DNA from: Rickettsiella endosymbiont of Rhagonycha lignosa
Lineage (GTDB): Bacteria; Pseudomonadota; Gammaproteobacteria; Diplorickettsiales; Diplorickettsiaceae
Length of the DNA stretch: 64,000 nt
NCBI RefSeq assembly: GCF_964031165.1
Contig: NZ_OZ035011.1
Location: forward strand, 285,001-349,000
Direction of reading: 5' to 3'
In this document: one piece after another, positions 39,419 to 50,079 of the stretch
Numbering within the stretch: the stretch's first letter is position 1
How the letters are laid out: every line of letters starts with the position of its first letter
The notes under the pieces: generated by a model
Told to the model about the DNA's origin: nothing
What the model saw: only the letters and a program-made list of their open reading frames with translations
Databases searched by the model: none
Made by a program: the position numbers and the translations under genes

Positions 39419-42268
39419 TTATTGACATGATTCGCAATCTGGGTCGAGTATCGAACAAACAGGGCCGCCGGCTGCGCTATCCATTTGCACTGAATTTAAG
39501 TGACTTTTCTCTAAGGTTGCCTTTTCAGTATGTGTAGCACCCATGGTCCGTAAATAGTAACTCGTTTTTAATCCTTTCAGCCAAATGTTTTTATAAAGTT
39601 CATCTAATCTTTTACCAGAAGCTTGCGCCATATAAAGATTTAACGATTGACTTTGATCTATCCATTTTTGTCGACGCGATCCGGCTTCAACTAGCCAATG
39701 TGTAGGGACTTCAAAAGCAGTCGCATACAGTTGTTTTAAGCTATCAGGAACCCGCTCAATTTTTTGTAAACTACCGTCATAGTATTTAAGGTCATTGAGC
39801 ATAACGGCATCCCATAATCCCAATAATTTCAAATCTTTGACTAAATAGGGATTGATCACGGTAAACTCGCCGGACATATTGGATTTTACAAAAAGATTTT
39901 GATAGGTCGGCTCAATGGACTGTGAAACGCCACAGATATTGGAAATAGTGGCTGTCGGTGCAATGGCCATACAATTCGAGTTGCGCATACCATCTGTCAT
40001 CACTTTTGTTCGCAATGTGTCCCAATCTAAACGAGTGGTTTGATCTTGATCTAAAAATTTACCACGGGTTTTTTGTAACCGTGCAATAGAATCTAAGGGT
40101 AGGATCCCTTGACTCCACAGAGATCCATTAAAGCTTTCATACGAACCACGCTCTTTGGCTAAATCACTGGAAGCTTCGATGGCGTAATAACTAATCGATT
40201 CCATGGAGTGATCGGCAAAAGTGATTGCAGCTTCTGAAGCATAGGGTAGTCGTAATTGATATAAAGCGTCTTGGAAACCCATCAGACCTAGACCGATAGG
40301 ACGGTGTTTTAAGTTAGAACTACGTGCTTGAGGTACAGTGTAATAATTGATATCAATGACATTATCTAACATGCGAATGGCTGTGCGAATGGTACGACGC
40401 AATTTCGTTTGATCGATTTCGCCAGATTCGGTTAGATGTTGAGGTAGATTAATACTTCCTAAATTACAGACGGCTATTTCATCAATTGAGGTATTCAGCG
40501 TAATTTCAGTACATAAATTGGAGCTATGAATGGTTCCAACATGCTGTTGTGGTGAACGTAAGTTGCAAGGATCTTTAAATGTGATCCAAGGATGTCCGGT
40601 TTCAAATAATAAACTTAACATTTTTCGCCATAGATTAGCTGCGGGAATCGTTTTGAAATTTTTAATTTCACCGCGCGCGACTTTGGCTTCATAGGTTTGA
40701 TATTTTTCTTCAAATTCTAGACCAAACGCATCATGTAAATCAGGAGTTTCATCGGGAGAAAATAAAGTCCAGTTCTCTCCTTGCATGAGTCGTTTCATAA
40801 ACAAATCAGGTACCCAATTCGCGGTATTCATATCATGCGTACGACGTCGATCGTCACCGGTATTTTTTCGTAATTCTAAAAACTCTTCAATATCTAAATG
40901 CCATGTTTCTAAATAGGCGCAGACGGCACCTTTACGTTTACCACCTTGGTTAACGGCCACTGCAGAAGCATTAGCTACATTTAAAAAAGGTACGACCCCG
41001 AGTGACTTACCATTGGTGCCTTTAATTCGTGCGCCCATCGCTCGAACTGATGTCCAGTCATTGCCTAAACCACCCGCAAATTTTGAAAGTAAGGCATTAT
41101 CTTTTATGGCACTATAAATTTGATTGAGATCATCGGGGATAGTTGTTAAGAAGCAACTTGAGAGTTGTGGGCGCAGAGTTCCAGCATTGAATAGAGTCGG
41201 TGTGGATGCCATATAATCAAAAGACGAAAGTAAATGATAAAATTCAATTGCTCGTTCTTCTTTGTTAGATTCTTGTTGCGCAAGTCCCATGGCAACGCGC
41301 ATAAAGAAAGCTTGAGGCAATTCAAAACGGACATCATCGGCGTGTAAGAAGTAGCGATCGTATAAAGTTTGTAAACTTAGATAAGTAAATTTCTGATCGT
41401 GTTCAGGTAATAAAGCCTTACTTAATTTTTCTAAGTCAAAGGTTTGTAATTGCGGGTCCAATAATTCTAAGGCAATTCCGCGCTTGATATAGTGCTGGAA
41501 ATAGTGATGATATACACCATGATTACTGATGTGGGTTGTAGTAGGTAGATCAAGAAAGTTTAATGCTTCTGTATATAATGTGCGTAATAAGAAACGTGCA
41601 GTGGCGTAGGTATAATTAGGATCTTGTTCGACAAGAGAACGTACGCTAATAATGAGTGCTTTATCAATTTCTGCGATAGGCATCCCATCATATAGATTAC
41701 GTAAAGTTTCTTGTAAAATGAGTTCATGTTTTACTTCGCTTAAATCTTTACAGGTCTCCGTAATCAACAGGCTTAGTTGTATGAGATCGAGTGGACGCTG
41801 ACTACCATCCGCTAAGGTTATTTGTAGTTGAATCTCAGATTCTGATTTTGTTTCTGCGCGCATTTTTCGTCGTTCTTCACGGTAAAGCACGTATGCGCGT
41901 GCGACTTGGTGAGCTTCCACCCGCATTAAAGCCAACTCAACCTGATCTTGTATGGCTTCAATAGGCAGTGTTCCGCCATTGGGGTGGCGTTGTTGTATGA
42001 TGTTTGTGACTTGTTGCGTTAATTGCGATACCCGCTCATGGATACGGGTTGACAATGCGGCTTGTCCACCTTCTACAGCGAGAAAAGCTTTAGTAATTGC
42101 AATCCTAATTTTACTTTGATCGTAATTAACAAGTTTACCATTACGTTTTATAACTTGTAGTGTACAGATGGATTTACTATCTTGTTCTGCTTCAGCTTCA
42201 GGTAGTAGAATCTCGGCACTGTTAAGCAGAAGAGAAGAAGTCATTAGTTCGGATGAAAGTCCGCTCAT
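39419..42268 (-). CDS. nrdA: Class Ia ribonucleotide reductase alpha subunit
   Basis: Catalytic subunit that reduces ribonucleoside diphosphates. The 949-residue protein is long because of an ATP-cone at about residues 37-130 (QVIKRNGKLVNYDQSKI) followed by a second cone-like segment (about 150-240), an arrangement also known in Pseudomonas. Active-site blocks are NLCTEITLNTSIDEIAVCNLGSINL near residue 590 and PTATISNICGVSQSIEP near 765. The C-terminus DPDCESCQ carries the Cys pair re-reduced by thioredoxin. AAGGAG lies 5-6 bases before the ATG. Confidence 0.97.
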   Translation of the reverse strand: MSGLSSELMTSSLLLNSAEILLPEAEAEQDSKSICTLQVIKRNGKLVNYDQSKIRIAITKAFLAVEGGQAALSTRIHERVSQLTQQVTNIIQQRHPNGGTLPIEAIQDQVELALMRVEAHQVARAYVLYREERRKMRAETKSESEIQLQITLADGSQRPLDLIQLSLLITETCKDLSEVKHELILQETLRNLYDGMPIAEIDKALIISVRSLVEQDPNYTYATARFLLRTLYTEALNFLDLPTTTHISNHGVYHHYFQHYIKRGIALELLDPQLQTFDLEKLSKALLPEHDQKFTYLSLQTLYDRYFLHADDVRFELPQAFFMRVAMGLAQQESNKEERAIEFYHLLSSFDYMASTPTLFNAGTLRPQLSSCFLTTIPDDLNQIYSAIKDNALLSKFAGGLGNDWTSVRAMGARIKGTNGKSLGVVPFLNVANASAVAVNQGGKRKGAVCAYLETWHLDIEEFLELRKNTGDDRRRTHDMNTANWVPDLFMKRLMQGENWTLFSPDETPDLHDAFGLEFEEKYQTYEAKVARGEIKNFKTIPAANLWRKMLSLLFETGHPWITFKDPCNLRSPQQHVGTIHSSNLCTEITLNTSIDEIAVCNLGSINLPQHLTESGEIDQTKLRRTIRTAIRMLDNVIDINYYTVPQARSSNLKHRPIGLGLMGFQDALYQLRLPYASEAAITFADHSMESISYYAIEASSDLAKERGSYESFNGSLWSQGILPLDSIARLQKTRGKFLDQDQTTRLDWDTLRTKVMTDGMRNSNCMAIAPTATISNICGVSQSIEPTYQNLFVKSNMSGEFTVINPYLVKDLKLLGLWDAVMLNDLKYYDGSLQKIERVPDSLKQLYATAFEVPTHWLVEAGSRRQKWIDQSQSLNLYMAQASGKRLDELYKNIWLKGLKTSYYLRTMGATHTEKATLEKSHLNSVQMDSAAGGPVCSILDPDCESCQ

Positions 42269-42524
42269 GGATGCTCCTTAAAAAAGTTGTGAGGAATTAT
42301 GTCTATGAAAATGATATAACACAATATCATGTGGTTTCTATACTATGCAACCACTATATGAAGTGAGTAAATATTTAGTAAGCTGTGAGTAAGTTGGGTA
42401 AAACATGTTAGTGTGCATACTTATTTTTCGTATGGGAGCCCACCGGAACTAGGTTTATGCATAGATGGTTAAATTTTTTGTATGATAGGCGTATTTTGTC
42501 GTTTTATAGGTAACTCGAGGTGAT

Positions 42525-43916
42525 ATGCAAGACATTTCTTTAGCAGAAGTTTCAAAGAGTATTTTTCGTGCCTACGATATTCGAGGCATCGTGGGTGAAT
42601 CAATAACGCCTGATCTTATCTATACACTGGGAAAGACGATAGGGAGTGTAGCCCAAGAACAAGGCGAACAAACCATTATCACTGCACGAGATGGACGTTT
42701 GTCAGGACCTATTTTGATGGAGGCCTTACAGCAGGGATTACGTGAAAGCGGTTGTGATGTTATAGATATTGGGGAAGTCCCTAGTCCAGTTCTTTATTTT
42801 GCTACACGTTATTTGAATTATCGTTCGGGAGTGATGTTAACGGCGAGTCATAATCCCTCGAATTATAATGGTTTAAAGATAGTTATAGCAGGGAAAAGCT
42901 TGTCAGAAGGTGCTATTGATGAACTTTATTTACGTGTCCAAGCAGGTGGCTTTAAATTAGGAAAAGGGAATTATCAGCAAATATCTATTATCGACGCCTA
43001 TCTCAATCGGATTACTCAAGATATTTGTTTAGCGCGTCCTTTACGGGTCGTACTTGATTGTGGAAATGGTGTAAGCGGCGTCGTTGCTCCCGAATTATTA
43101 AGGCGTTTGGGTTGTGAAGTGATTGAATTATTTTGTGATGTGGATGGCCATTTCCCGAATCATCATCCTGATCCCAGCGTGCCAGAGAATTTAAATGATT
43201 TAATTGCTAGCGTGAATCAGCATAAAGCAGATATTGGTCTCGCTTTAGATGGCGATGGTGATAGGTTGGGCGTGGTCACGAATCGAGGAGAAATTATTTG
43301 GCCTGATCGACAAATGATGTTGTATGCAATTGATGTATTATCACGTAATCCAGGCGCACTCATTATTTATGACATCAAATCGACCGGTCATTTAGCAAAG
43401 GTGATTGCCGAAAATGGCGGACAGTCTTTGATGTGGAAGACAGGGCATTCGATTATGAAAGCTAAATTAGAAGAAACAGGGGCATTATTGGCGGGCGAGA
43501 TGAGCGGTCATATCTTTTTTAAAGAACGTTGGTATGGTTTTGATGATGGTTTATATACCGCTGCTCGGTTATTAGAAATTGTCGCGAAAAGTAAAAAAGA
43601 TGTGAGTGAGCTGTTTGCAGAATTGCCGAATGGCATTAATACCCCTGAATTAAAATTGGCTATTGTTGAAGATAAAAAATTTGCCTTTATTCAAGCTTTT
43701 CAGAAAAATATTGATTTTCCAGGTGCAAAACTGAGTAAAATAGATGGTGTGCGCGCAGATTTTATTGATGGTTGGGGTTTAGTTCGTGCATCGAATACTG
43801 GGCCGTATTTAACATTACGGTTTGAAGCAGATAATTCAACCGCTTTAAAGCGTATCCAAACTCTATTTAGAAATGCTTTACTAGCGATGGATCCGCATCT
43901 GAAATTACCGTTTTAA
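42525..43916 (+). CDS. algC: Phosphomannomutase/phosphoglucomutase AlgC
   Basis: Alpha-D-phosphohexomutase for GDP-mannose and related sugar-nucleotide precursors of lipopolysaccharide. The 463-residue protein is the exact length of Pseudomonas AlgC. It has FRAYDIRGIVGE at the start, the phosphoserine loop LTASHNPSNYNG near residue 108, the metal loop ALDGDGDRLG near 242, and the sugar-binding GEMSGHIFF near 325. It stands alone; a dispersed repeat separates it from xthA. Confidence 0.95.
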   Translation: MQDISLAEVSKSIFRAYDIRGIVGESITPDLIYTLGKTIGSVAQEQGEQTIITARDGRLSGPILMEALQQGLRESGCDVIDIGEVPSPVLYFATRYLNYRSGVMLTASHNPSNYNGLKIVIAGKSLSEGAIDELYLRVQAGGFKLGKGNYQQISIIDAYLNRITQDICLARPLRVVLDCGNGVSGVVAPELLRRLGCEVIELFCDVDGHFPNHHPDPSVPENLNDLIASVNQHKADIGLALDGDGDRLGVVTNRGEIIWPDRQMMLYAIDVLSRNPGALIIYDIKSTGHLAKVIAENGGQSLMWKTGHSIMKAKLEETGALLAGEMSGHIFFKERWYGFDDGLYTAARLLEIVAKSKKDVSELFAELPNGINTPELKLAIVEDKKFAFIQAFQKNIDFPGAKLSKIDGVRADFIDGWGLVRASNTGPYLTLRFEADNSTALKRIQTLFRNALLAMDPHLKLPF

Positions 43917-43919
43917 ATA

Positions 43920-44039
43920 TACGCTTCACATTTGAATTTTTTAGCTGCGTTGCCTTAACTCGCAATCCTCATATAGGTAATATACACTCCGGTTGCTCCG
44001 TTTTCCGGCGCCTTGCTAAACCCCCAATTACTGTGAGTA
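43920..44039 (+). repeat. Dispersed palindrome, diverged full-length copy (120 bp)
   Basis: Same architecture as the other copies (TACGCTTCACATTTGAATTT start, CGCAATCCTCATATAGGTAA core, ATTACTG..GAGTA end). It runs right up to the xthA start codon (ATG at 44043), so its terminal GTGAG may serve as the ribosome-binding site. Confidence 0.85.
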
Positions 44040-44042
44040 AAT

Positions 44043-44807
44043 ATGCGTATTATTTCTTTCAATGTGAACGGCATTCGTTCTGCAACGCGGAAAGGCTTTT
44101 TTGATTGGCTAAAATATCAAAAAGCGGATGTGATTTGTTTACAGGAAACCAAAGCGCAAAAAAACCAATTAGATGCATCGCATTTTCCCAAAGAATACCA
44201 AGCTTATTTTTTTGATGCCGAAAAAAAAGGGTATAGTGGGGTAGCAATTTATAGTCGTGTTGAACCGGATTCAATAGCGGCGGGTTTAGGTTGGGAGTGC
44301 GCGGATAAAGAAGGTCGTTATCTACAACTCAATTTCCCTGGATTGAGTATTGCTTCTTTGTATATGCCTTCAGGTAGTAGTAGTGAATTACGACAAGAGT
44401 TTAAGTTTCAATTTTTAAATCAGTATTTGCCTATTTTGAAAAAACAACTCCAACATAAACAAGATTTTATTATTTGTGGAGATTGGAACATTGCGCATAA
44501 ACCCATCGATTTAAAAAATTGGCGGAGCAATCAAAAAAATTCTGGTTTTTTACCAGAAGAACGAGCCTGGTTAGATCAAGTGTTGGGGCCTGTCGGTTAT
44601 GTAGATGCTTTTCGCGCATTAAATCAACAGACAGAACAATATACTTGGTGGTCAAATCGCGGACGTGCCTGGGATAATAATGTCGGATGGAGGATTGATT
44701 ACCAGATTATTACACCAGGACTCAAAAATAAAATTAAATCGGTTGAGATTTATAAAGATCAACGCTTTTCGGATCATGCCCCTTTAATTATTGACTATCT
44801 TATTTGA
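44043..44807 (+). CDS. xthA: Exodeoxyribonuclease III
   Basis: AP endonuclease and 3' repair exonuclease of base-excision repair. The 254-residue protein has ISFNVNGIRSATRKG at the start, ICLQETKAQKNQLD with the metal Glu near residue 34, YSGVAIYSR, LYMPSG, ICGDWNIAHKPIDL near residue 147 (Asp/Asn pair) and the C-terminal FSDHAPLIIDY with the catalytic Asp-His. It complements mutY and the ITPase in this window. Confidence 0.95.
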   Translation: MRIISFNVNGIRSATRKGFFDWLKYQKADVICLQETKAQKNQLDASHFPKEYQAYFFDAEKKGYSGVAIYSRVEPDSIAAGLGWECADKEGRYLQLNFPGLSIASLYMPSGSSSELRQEFKFQFLNQYLPILKKQLQHKQDFIICGDWNIAHKPIDLKNWRSNQKNSGFLPEERAWLDQVLGPVGYVDAFRALNQQTEQYTWWSNRGRAWDNNVGWRIDYQIITPGLKNKIKSVEIYKDQRFSDHAPLIIDYLI

Positions 44808-45010
44808 AACAACTTTTCCGGTTTATTTTCCCCCTCTCTATTTATTTTTTTGTTGATTTCTGATAAAAGAATATAGTATTTATTTTTGCTAAATAAATAT
44901 ATTTTATTTGTTTTTAATAGCTATTAATTTGAAAATTAAATGCTATAAAAGCACGCATATTTTCCCTTCTGGGAGAAATGTTGACTTCATAATAAAAAGG
45001 AACTTTATTT

Positions 45011-45376
45011 ATGTTATCCCCCACGGCTGATATTAATCCCACTGAAAATCGACTCGAAGTAGCCTTTAAAAAAGGCGACTATGACCATTACTTAACTTAC
45101 GAAGATATCGCGGATATTGCACGCCTTCACTACGCCGATTATGGACCGAGCGATACAACCGATTCATACAGAGCCTTTGAAATTATTGGTTCACCGGGGC
45201 AACTGCGTAGAGCGCTGCAACTGTTTGTGACAAAAGCTAACCAAGTCCCGTATGCCCGCTTAAGCTTAATCGTTAATATAGTACAATTACACTGGGTTAG
45301 TTTGGTCGTGGTTAGTCACCACAAAAACTATGCGGCGCGTTATGGGGAGGAAGGGTGTAGTTTTGACAAAACTTAG
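45011..45376 (+). CDS. Short protein, possible truncated CE-clan cysteine protease-like effector
   Basis: 121-residue reading with AAGGAA 11 bases before the ATG. The end NIVQLHWVSLVVV resembles the catalytic-His strand of CE-clan (Ulp1/ElaD/YopJ-like) cysteine proteases, and the protein stops soon after (NYAARYGEEGCSFDKT), before the Asp, Gln and Cys positions. The body LTYEDIADIARLHYADYG could be the substrate-recognition part. If the assignment is right it is a remnant or a stop-containing allele of a host-directed deubiquitinase. This is family-level inference from one short motif. Confidence 0.45.
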   Translation: MLSPTADINPTENRLEVAFKKGDYDHYLTYEDIADIARLHYADYGPSDTTDSYRAFEIIGSPGQLRRALQLFVTKANQVPYARLSLIVNIVQLHWVSLVVVSHHKNYAARYGEEGCSFDKT

Positions 45377-45806
45377 TTTGCCTAATCGTTAGACCATTCG
45401 GTAATTTGCTCATTTTAGGATTATCTTTCTCCGTCTTTAAACTTTTAATTATCCTACGGTTTTTTTTGATTTGCGAATGGCTAGCACAGTGTAAGTTTGA
45501 ATTACAGGCCGCTGAACAACGAGTAGTTAAGGGTATTACACGAATCTCATCGATGGCTAAGCCGTTAACTTTTCTTTTCAAACCAGTACCTAAAGCTTCT
45601 TTTAATCAACAGGAGGATCGACCAAGTCTTCAGTATGCAGGTGCATAAAGAGGGATAATTTTATAAAATTTAAGGTCGTTACTTTTATTCATAATATTAA
45701 ATTTTGAATATTAATAACTGTTAAATTAAAATGTTATTGTAAACGTACGGCTTTTACGGCAACATAGCCGATATTAATGCGTGAAAGAGTTAAGCTTAGG
45801 TAAATT

Positions 45807-46055
45807 ATGGCCAAAGAAGATCAGATAGTGATGGAAGGTACGGTTGTTGAGACTTTACCTAATACCTTATTTAGGGTGGAATTGGAAAATGGGCATGTTA
45901 TTAATGCCCATATTTCTGGACGTATGCGAAAAAGCTATATCCGTGTCCTTACTGGCGATAAGGTGAAAGTTGAAATGACACCCTATGATCTGAGCAAGGG
46001 CCGTATTATTTTTCGTGGTAAAGGGTCCGAGCCGGATAAATCTAAGCCTAGCTAA
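45807..46055 (+). CDS. infA: Translation initiation factor IF-1
   Basis: Small OB-fold factor that occupies the ribosomal A site during initiation. The 82-residue protein contains the full family sequence ([51 protein letters not shown]) and a C-terminal extension of about 10 residues ([10 protein letters not shown]) beyond the usual 72. Its last 8 bases overlap the end of the convergent clpA. infA next to clpA is a conserved gammaproteobacterial arrangement. Confidence 0.96.
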   Translation: MAKEDQIVMEGTVVETLPNTLFRVELENGHVINAHISGRMRKSYIRVLTGDKVKVEMTPYDLSKGRIIFRGKGSEPDKSKPS

Positions 46056-48357
46056 TAGGTGCTTGAGTTAGATTTTTATTCTGTGCAGGAGGCGTAATAA
46101 TGCCCCTTTTTTCAGAAATTATTAATTGTAACTCATCATCGATACTTGTTAATACCAATTGACCGCCGTGCACCAAACGCCCAAAGAGTAGTTCATCAGC
46201 GATTGGTTTTTTGATCCTTTCTTGAATGAGTCGCATCATCGGGCGTGCCCCCATGTTTCTATCATAACCGTGCTTAGCTAACCAAACACGAGCAGGTTTG
46301 TCCACCGTTAAAGTGACATGTTTCTTTTCAAGTTGAGCTTCTAACTCCAATAAATACTTATCAACTACCTGCGAGACGATAGATGCATTTAAATAATTAA
46401 AATAGATAGTTGCATCCAAGCGATTGCGAAATTCAGGAGAGAATATTCGTTTGATAGCCTCTGAATTTTCAGCTTGATTCAAGTTGGGTGTAAAACCTAT
46501 TTCTTGTCGACTAAACTGTTCTGCTCCTGCATTACTAGTCATTACCAAAATAATATGACTAAAATCGGTCTTTCTACCATTGGTATCAGTTAAGTTACCA
46601 TGATCCATGACTTGTAATAAAAGATTAAAAATATCTGGATGTGCTTTTTCAATTTCATCCAATAATAAAACAGCGTGAGGATGTTTAGTCACTGCTTCGG
46701 TCAGTAAACCGCCTTGATCATAACCAATATAACCAGGAGGAGCCCCTATTAGACGAGACACACTATGTCTTTCCATATATTCAGACATATCAAAACGCAG
46801 TAATTCGATGCCCATAAGTTCTGCAAGTTGACGTGTAACTTCCGTTTTGCCCACACCCGTTGGTCCTGCGAACAGAAAAGAGCCGATAGTTTTATTGGTT
46901 TCTCTTAAACCAGAGCGTGTCAATTTCATGGCTGCACAAAGATTTTCAATTGCCATATCTTGGCCAAATACGCGTGCTTTAAGTTTTGTTTCTAAGTGAC
47001 GCAAGCGACTTTTATCTGAGGCAGAAACATTTCGTGTAGGAATGCGTACCATCTTCGCTACAATTGCTTCAATTTCATGGATACCGATAACTTGTTTTCT
47101 TTTATGACGGGGCCGTAAGGCCTGATAAGCGCCGGCTTCGTCAACGATATCAATCGCTTTGTCCGGTAAGAAACGATCCGGTAAATAACGCGCTGCAAGT
47201 TCTACGCTGGCACGTAAAGCAGTCATACGATATTTGACGTGATGGTGTTCTTCCAGTCTATCGCGCAATCCGCGTAAAATAGCAATCGTTTCTTCTAAAT
47301 TGGGTTCAGGGACATCGATTTTTTGGAAACGTCGGGCTAAAGCACGATCTTTTTCAAAAATACTACGATATTCTTGATAAGTCGTTGCGCCGATACATTT
47401 TAATTCACCGGTTGTGAGTAAAGGTTTAATTAAGTTAGAAGCATCCATCACGCCACCGGAGGCAGCGCCAGCGCCAATAACGACATGAATCTCATCAATA
47501 AAGAGAACTGATTGAGGTTCTTGTTTAAGTTGCGCTAACAATGCCTTAAATCTTTTTTCAAAATCGCCACGATATTTGGTCCCAGCTAATAAACTACCGA
47601 GATCTAAAGAATAAATGGTGCTGTTAGCTAGAACAGAGGGAACTCTTTTTTCAATTATTGCTTTGGCGAGCCCTTCTACAATCGCTGTTTTACCGACACC
47701 GGCTTCACCCACTAATAAAGGATTATTTTTACGACGGCGACAAAGAATTTGAATAACACGCGCTAATTCTTCTTCGCGACCAATCAAGGGATCAATTTTT
47801 CCAAGACGTGCTTTGCTATTTAAATTAATCGCATAAAGCTCTAAAGGACTATTACCAGGACCTTCTATAGTGACTTCTTCTTCAGTTACAAACTGATTTA
47901 ACTTTGGCTCTAAATTATCTTGTAATTTAGGTAGCCCTTGAGATATATAATTCGATATATCTGAGCGGGTTACATTTTCACGACGTAAAAAATAAATAGC
48001 TTGACTATCTTGCTCACCGAAGATAGCAGCTAAGATGTTAACGCCATGTACTTGGGTTTTCCCGCTGGATTGCACTTGAAAAATAGCACGTTGTAAAACG
48101 CGTTGAAACCCTAGTGTGGGTTGTATATCGAGATTAGGATCAGCAGAAGGAAACAAAGGTGTTGTTGCCGCAATAAAATTACTAATTTCATTTTTAAGTC
48201 GATTTAAATTCGCTCCGCACGCTTTCAATGCGGCAACGGCAGACGGTTCATCTAAAAGCGCTAACAATAGATGTTCAACCGTTAAATATTCATAACGTTT
48301 TTCACGGGCTTGTTTAAATATTGAATTTAAACTAACTTCAAGCTCTTTGCTAAACAT
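46048..48357 (-). CDS. clpA: ATP-dependent Clp protease ATP-binding subunit ClpA
   Basis: AAA+ unfoldase feeding ClpP. The 769-residue reading starts [21 protein letters not shown] at 48357, with AAGGAGGG six bases upstream; the longer frame to 48432 is not supported. Walker A motifs are [13 protein letters not shown] near residue 214 and [15 protein letters not shown] near 500, and the ClpP-docking IGF loop is in RQEIGFTPN near 625. E. coli carries clpS just upstream; no ORF of that size is present here, so ClpS is absent or elsewhere. Confidence 0.96.
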   Translation of the reverse strand: MFSKELEVSLNSIFKQAREKRYEYLTVEHLLLALLDEPSAVAALKACGANLNRLKNEISNFIAATTPLFPSADPNLDIQPTLGFQRVLQRAIFQVQSSGKTQVHGVNILAAIFGEQDSQAIYFLRRENVTRSDISNYISQGLPKLQDNLEPKLNQFVTEEEVTIEGPGNSPLELYAINLNSKARLGKIDPLIGREEELARVIQILCRRRKNNPLLVGEAGVGKTAIVEGLAKAIIEKRVPSVLANSTIYSLDLGSLLAGTKYRGDFEKRFKALLAQLKQEPQSVLFIDEIHVVIGAGAASGGVMDASNLIKPLLTTGELKCIGATTYQEYRSIFEKDRALARRFQKIDVPEPNLEETIAILRGLRDRLEEHHHVKYRMTALRASVELAARYLPDRFLPDKAIDIVDEAGAYQALRPRHKRKQVIGIHEIEAIVAKMVRIPTRNVSASDKSRLRHLETKLKARVFGQDMAIENLCAAMKLTRSGLRETNKTIGSFLFAGPTGVGKTEVTRQLAELMGIELLRFDMSEYMERHSVSRLIGAPPGYIGYDQGGLLTEAVTKHPHAVLLLDEIEKAHPDIFNLLLQVMDHGNLTDTNGRKTDFSHIILVMTSNAGAEQFSRQEIGFTPNLNQAENSEAIKRIFSPEFRNRLDATIYFNYLNASIVSQVVDKYLLELEAQLEKKHVTLTVDKPARVWLAKHGYDRNMGARPMMRLIQERIKKPIADELLFGRLVHGGQLVLTSIDDELQLIISEKRGIITPPAQNKNLTQAPIS

Positions 48358-48607
48358 GGTAGCCCTCCTTTTCGAATCGCATAAAAATCCGTGACTTCTC
48401 GCATAAAGGCGAGTTTCACTGTTGTTATACAAGCTGGGTAGTCCATGTTGAAAAAATTATTTCCCTTTAATTTCAGCCTAGTCGAAATTTAGGGATTTGC
48501 GAGTTTGCTTAAAATTAAGCCTTTTAAATGCAGGTCAAGGTAGGGTATCTTTTTTTGATGCTTTGCTGATGTTTTTGTAGGAAATGCAAGATACTAAAAC
48601 GAAAGTG

Positions 48608-48637
48608 TTAAGAGGAAAATTTCAATTTTCCTCTTAA
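48608..48637. terminator. Perfect hairpin between clpA and icd
   Basis: TTAAGAGGAAAATT and AATTTTCCTCTTAA form a perfect 14-bp stem with a 2-nt apex (TC), with T-rich flanks. It fits a terminator for icd. A second AT-only palindrome (CTTATAAAATA..TATTTTATAAG, 48649-48673) overlaps the icd stop. The rest of the clpA-icd gap shows no gene. Confidence 0.7.
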
Positions 48638-48666
48638 TTTAGTCAAGACTTATAAAATAGTTTATT

Positions 48667-49959
48667 TTATAAGCTTGTAATAGAGGCCAAGGTTTGTTTA
48701 TTGCACATATGATCGACGATAGATTGAGCAAAATCAGAGCAACTTACTTCTTTGGCATCGTTCATTAAACGAGCAAAATCATACGTCACTGTTTTGGCTT
48801 GTATGGCTGCTTCCATGCCCGATATGATGCGATCAGCGGCTTCATTCCAACCCAAATGGCGTAACATCATTTCTGCTGATAGGATCAGCGATCCGGGATT
48901 GACCTTATTTTGTCCTGCATACTTAGGCGCTGTGCCATGGGTTGCTTCAAACATGGCTACTTTGTCACTGAGGTTTGCGCCAGGAGCAATACCGATCCCA
49001 CCGACTTGTGCGGCTAAAGCGTCTGAAACATAATCTCCATTCAGATTTAATGTTGCAATGACACTATATTCAGCGGGACGCAATAGAATTTGCTGTAAAA
49101 AAGCATCAGCGATAAAATCTTTAATAATGATTTCTTTTCCTGTTTTTGGATTTTTTAGGCGCATCCACGGTCCTCCATCGAGCAGTTCTGCACCAAATTG
49201 ATCCTTTGCTAGGCTATAACCCCAATCTTTAAAAGCGCCTTCGGTGAATTTCATGATATTGCCTTTATGTACTAAGGTTATTGAAGGCAAATCTTGATCT
49301 ATTGCGTATTGAATCGCGCGTTTGACTAAACGCTGTGTGCCTTCTTTCGATACTGGCTTAATACCGATGCCGCAATGTTCAGGAAAACGAATTTTTTTAA
49401 CATTCATGTCATGTTGCAAGAAAGCAATTAATTTTTTGGCCTCTTTGCTATCGGCTTCCCATTCTATCCCTGCATAAATATCCTCAGAGTTTTCTCTAAA
49501 AATGACCATGTTGACTTTTTCAGGTTCGCGAACCGGGCTAGGGACACCTTTAAAATAGCGCACCGGGCGCAGACAAACATACAGATCCAATTGTTGGCGC
49601 AATGCCACATTTAAGGAACGAATTCCGCCGCCTACCGGTGTAGTCAGTGGACCTTTGATAGAAACTACATAATCGCGCACCGCAGAAAGTGTTTCTTCGG
49701 GTAACCAAACATCCGATCCATAAACCTGAGTTGCTTTTTCTCCAGCAAAAATTTCCATCCAAGCAATTCGACGTTTATCGCCATAAGCGTTGCTAATAGC
49801 CGCATCGACGACAAGTCGCATTGCGGGGGTGATATCCACGCCGATACCATCACCTTCAATAAAAGGAATGATCGGTTGGTTGGGTACATTTAATGAATAA
49901 TCCGGATTAACCGTTATTTTCTCGCCAGAACTTGGAATCTGAATATGTTGGTAGGACAT
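48667..49959 (-). CDS. icd: Isocitrate dehydrogenase (NADP+)
   Basis: TCA cycle enzyme oxidising isocitrate to 2-oxoglutarate. The 430-residue protein has [23 protein letters not shown] near residue 110, including the Ser that AceK phosphorylates in E. coli, the catalytic Lys segment [14 protein letters not shown] near 235, and [12 protein letters not shown] near 350 for cofactor binding. A GATCGAA..TTCGATC palindrome lies at 49983-50007 in the leader and could be an operator or mRNA hairpin. Confidence 0.96.
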   Translation of the reverse strand: MSYQHIQIPSSGEKITVNPDYSLNVPNQPIIPFIEGDGIGVDITPAMRLVVDAAISNAYGDKRRIAWMEIFAGEKATQVYGSDVWLPEETLSAVRDYVVSIKGPLTTPVGGGIRSLNVALRQQLDLYVCLRPVRYFKGVPSPVREPEKVNMVIFRENSEDIYAGIEWEADSKEAKKLIAFLQHDMNVKKIRFPEHCGIGIKPVSKEGTQRLVKRAIQYAIDQDLPSITLVHKGNIMKFTEGAFKDWGYSLAKDQFGAELLDGGPWMRLKNPKTGKEIIIKDFIADAFLQQILLRPAEYSVIATLNLNGDYVSDALAAQVGGIGIAPGANLSDKVAMFEATHGTAPKYAGQNKVNPGSLILSAEMMLRHLGWNEAADRIISGMEAAIQAKTVTYDFARLMNDAKEVSCSDFAQSIVDHMCNKQTLASITSL

Positions 49960-50079
49960 GCGCGTACTCCGCTTTTTATTGAGATCGAATAAGATATTAG
50001 TTCGATCCTAATTTTACCGGATTTTATTCGTTTGAGCGAGTTAAAACGTGAAATTTAATGGAATTTTAACAGTATATTT

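Noticed and set aside
45406-45648. 80-aa frame after the protease-like fragment
   Set aside because: TTG start, no ribosome-binding site, no match to the protease continuation; could be part of the decayed gene but unsupported.
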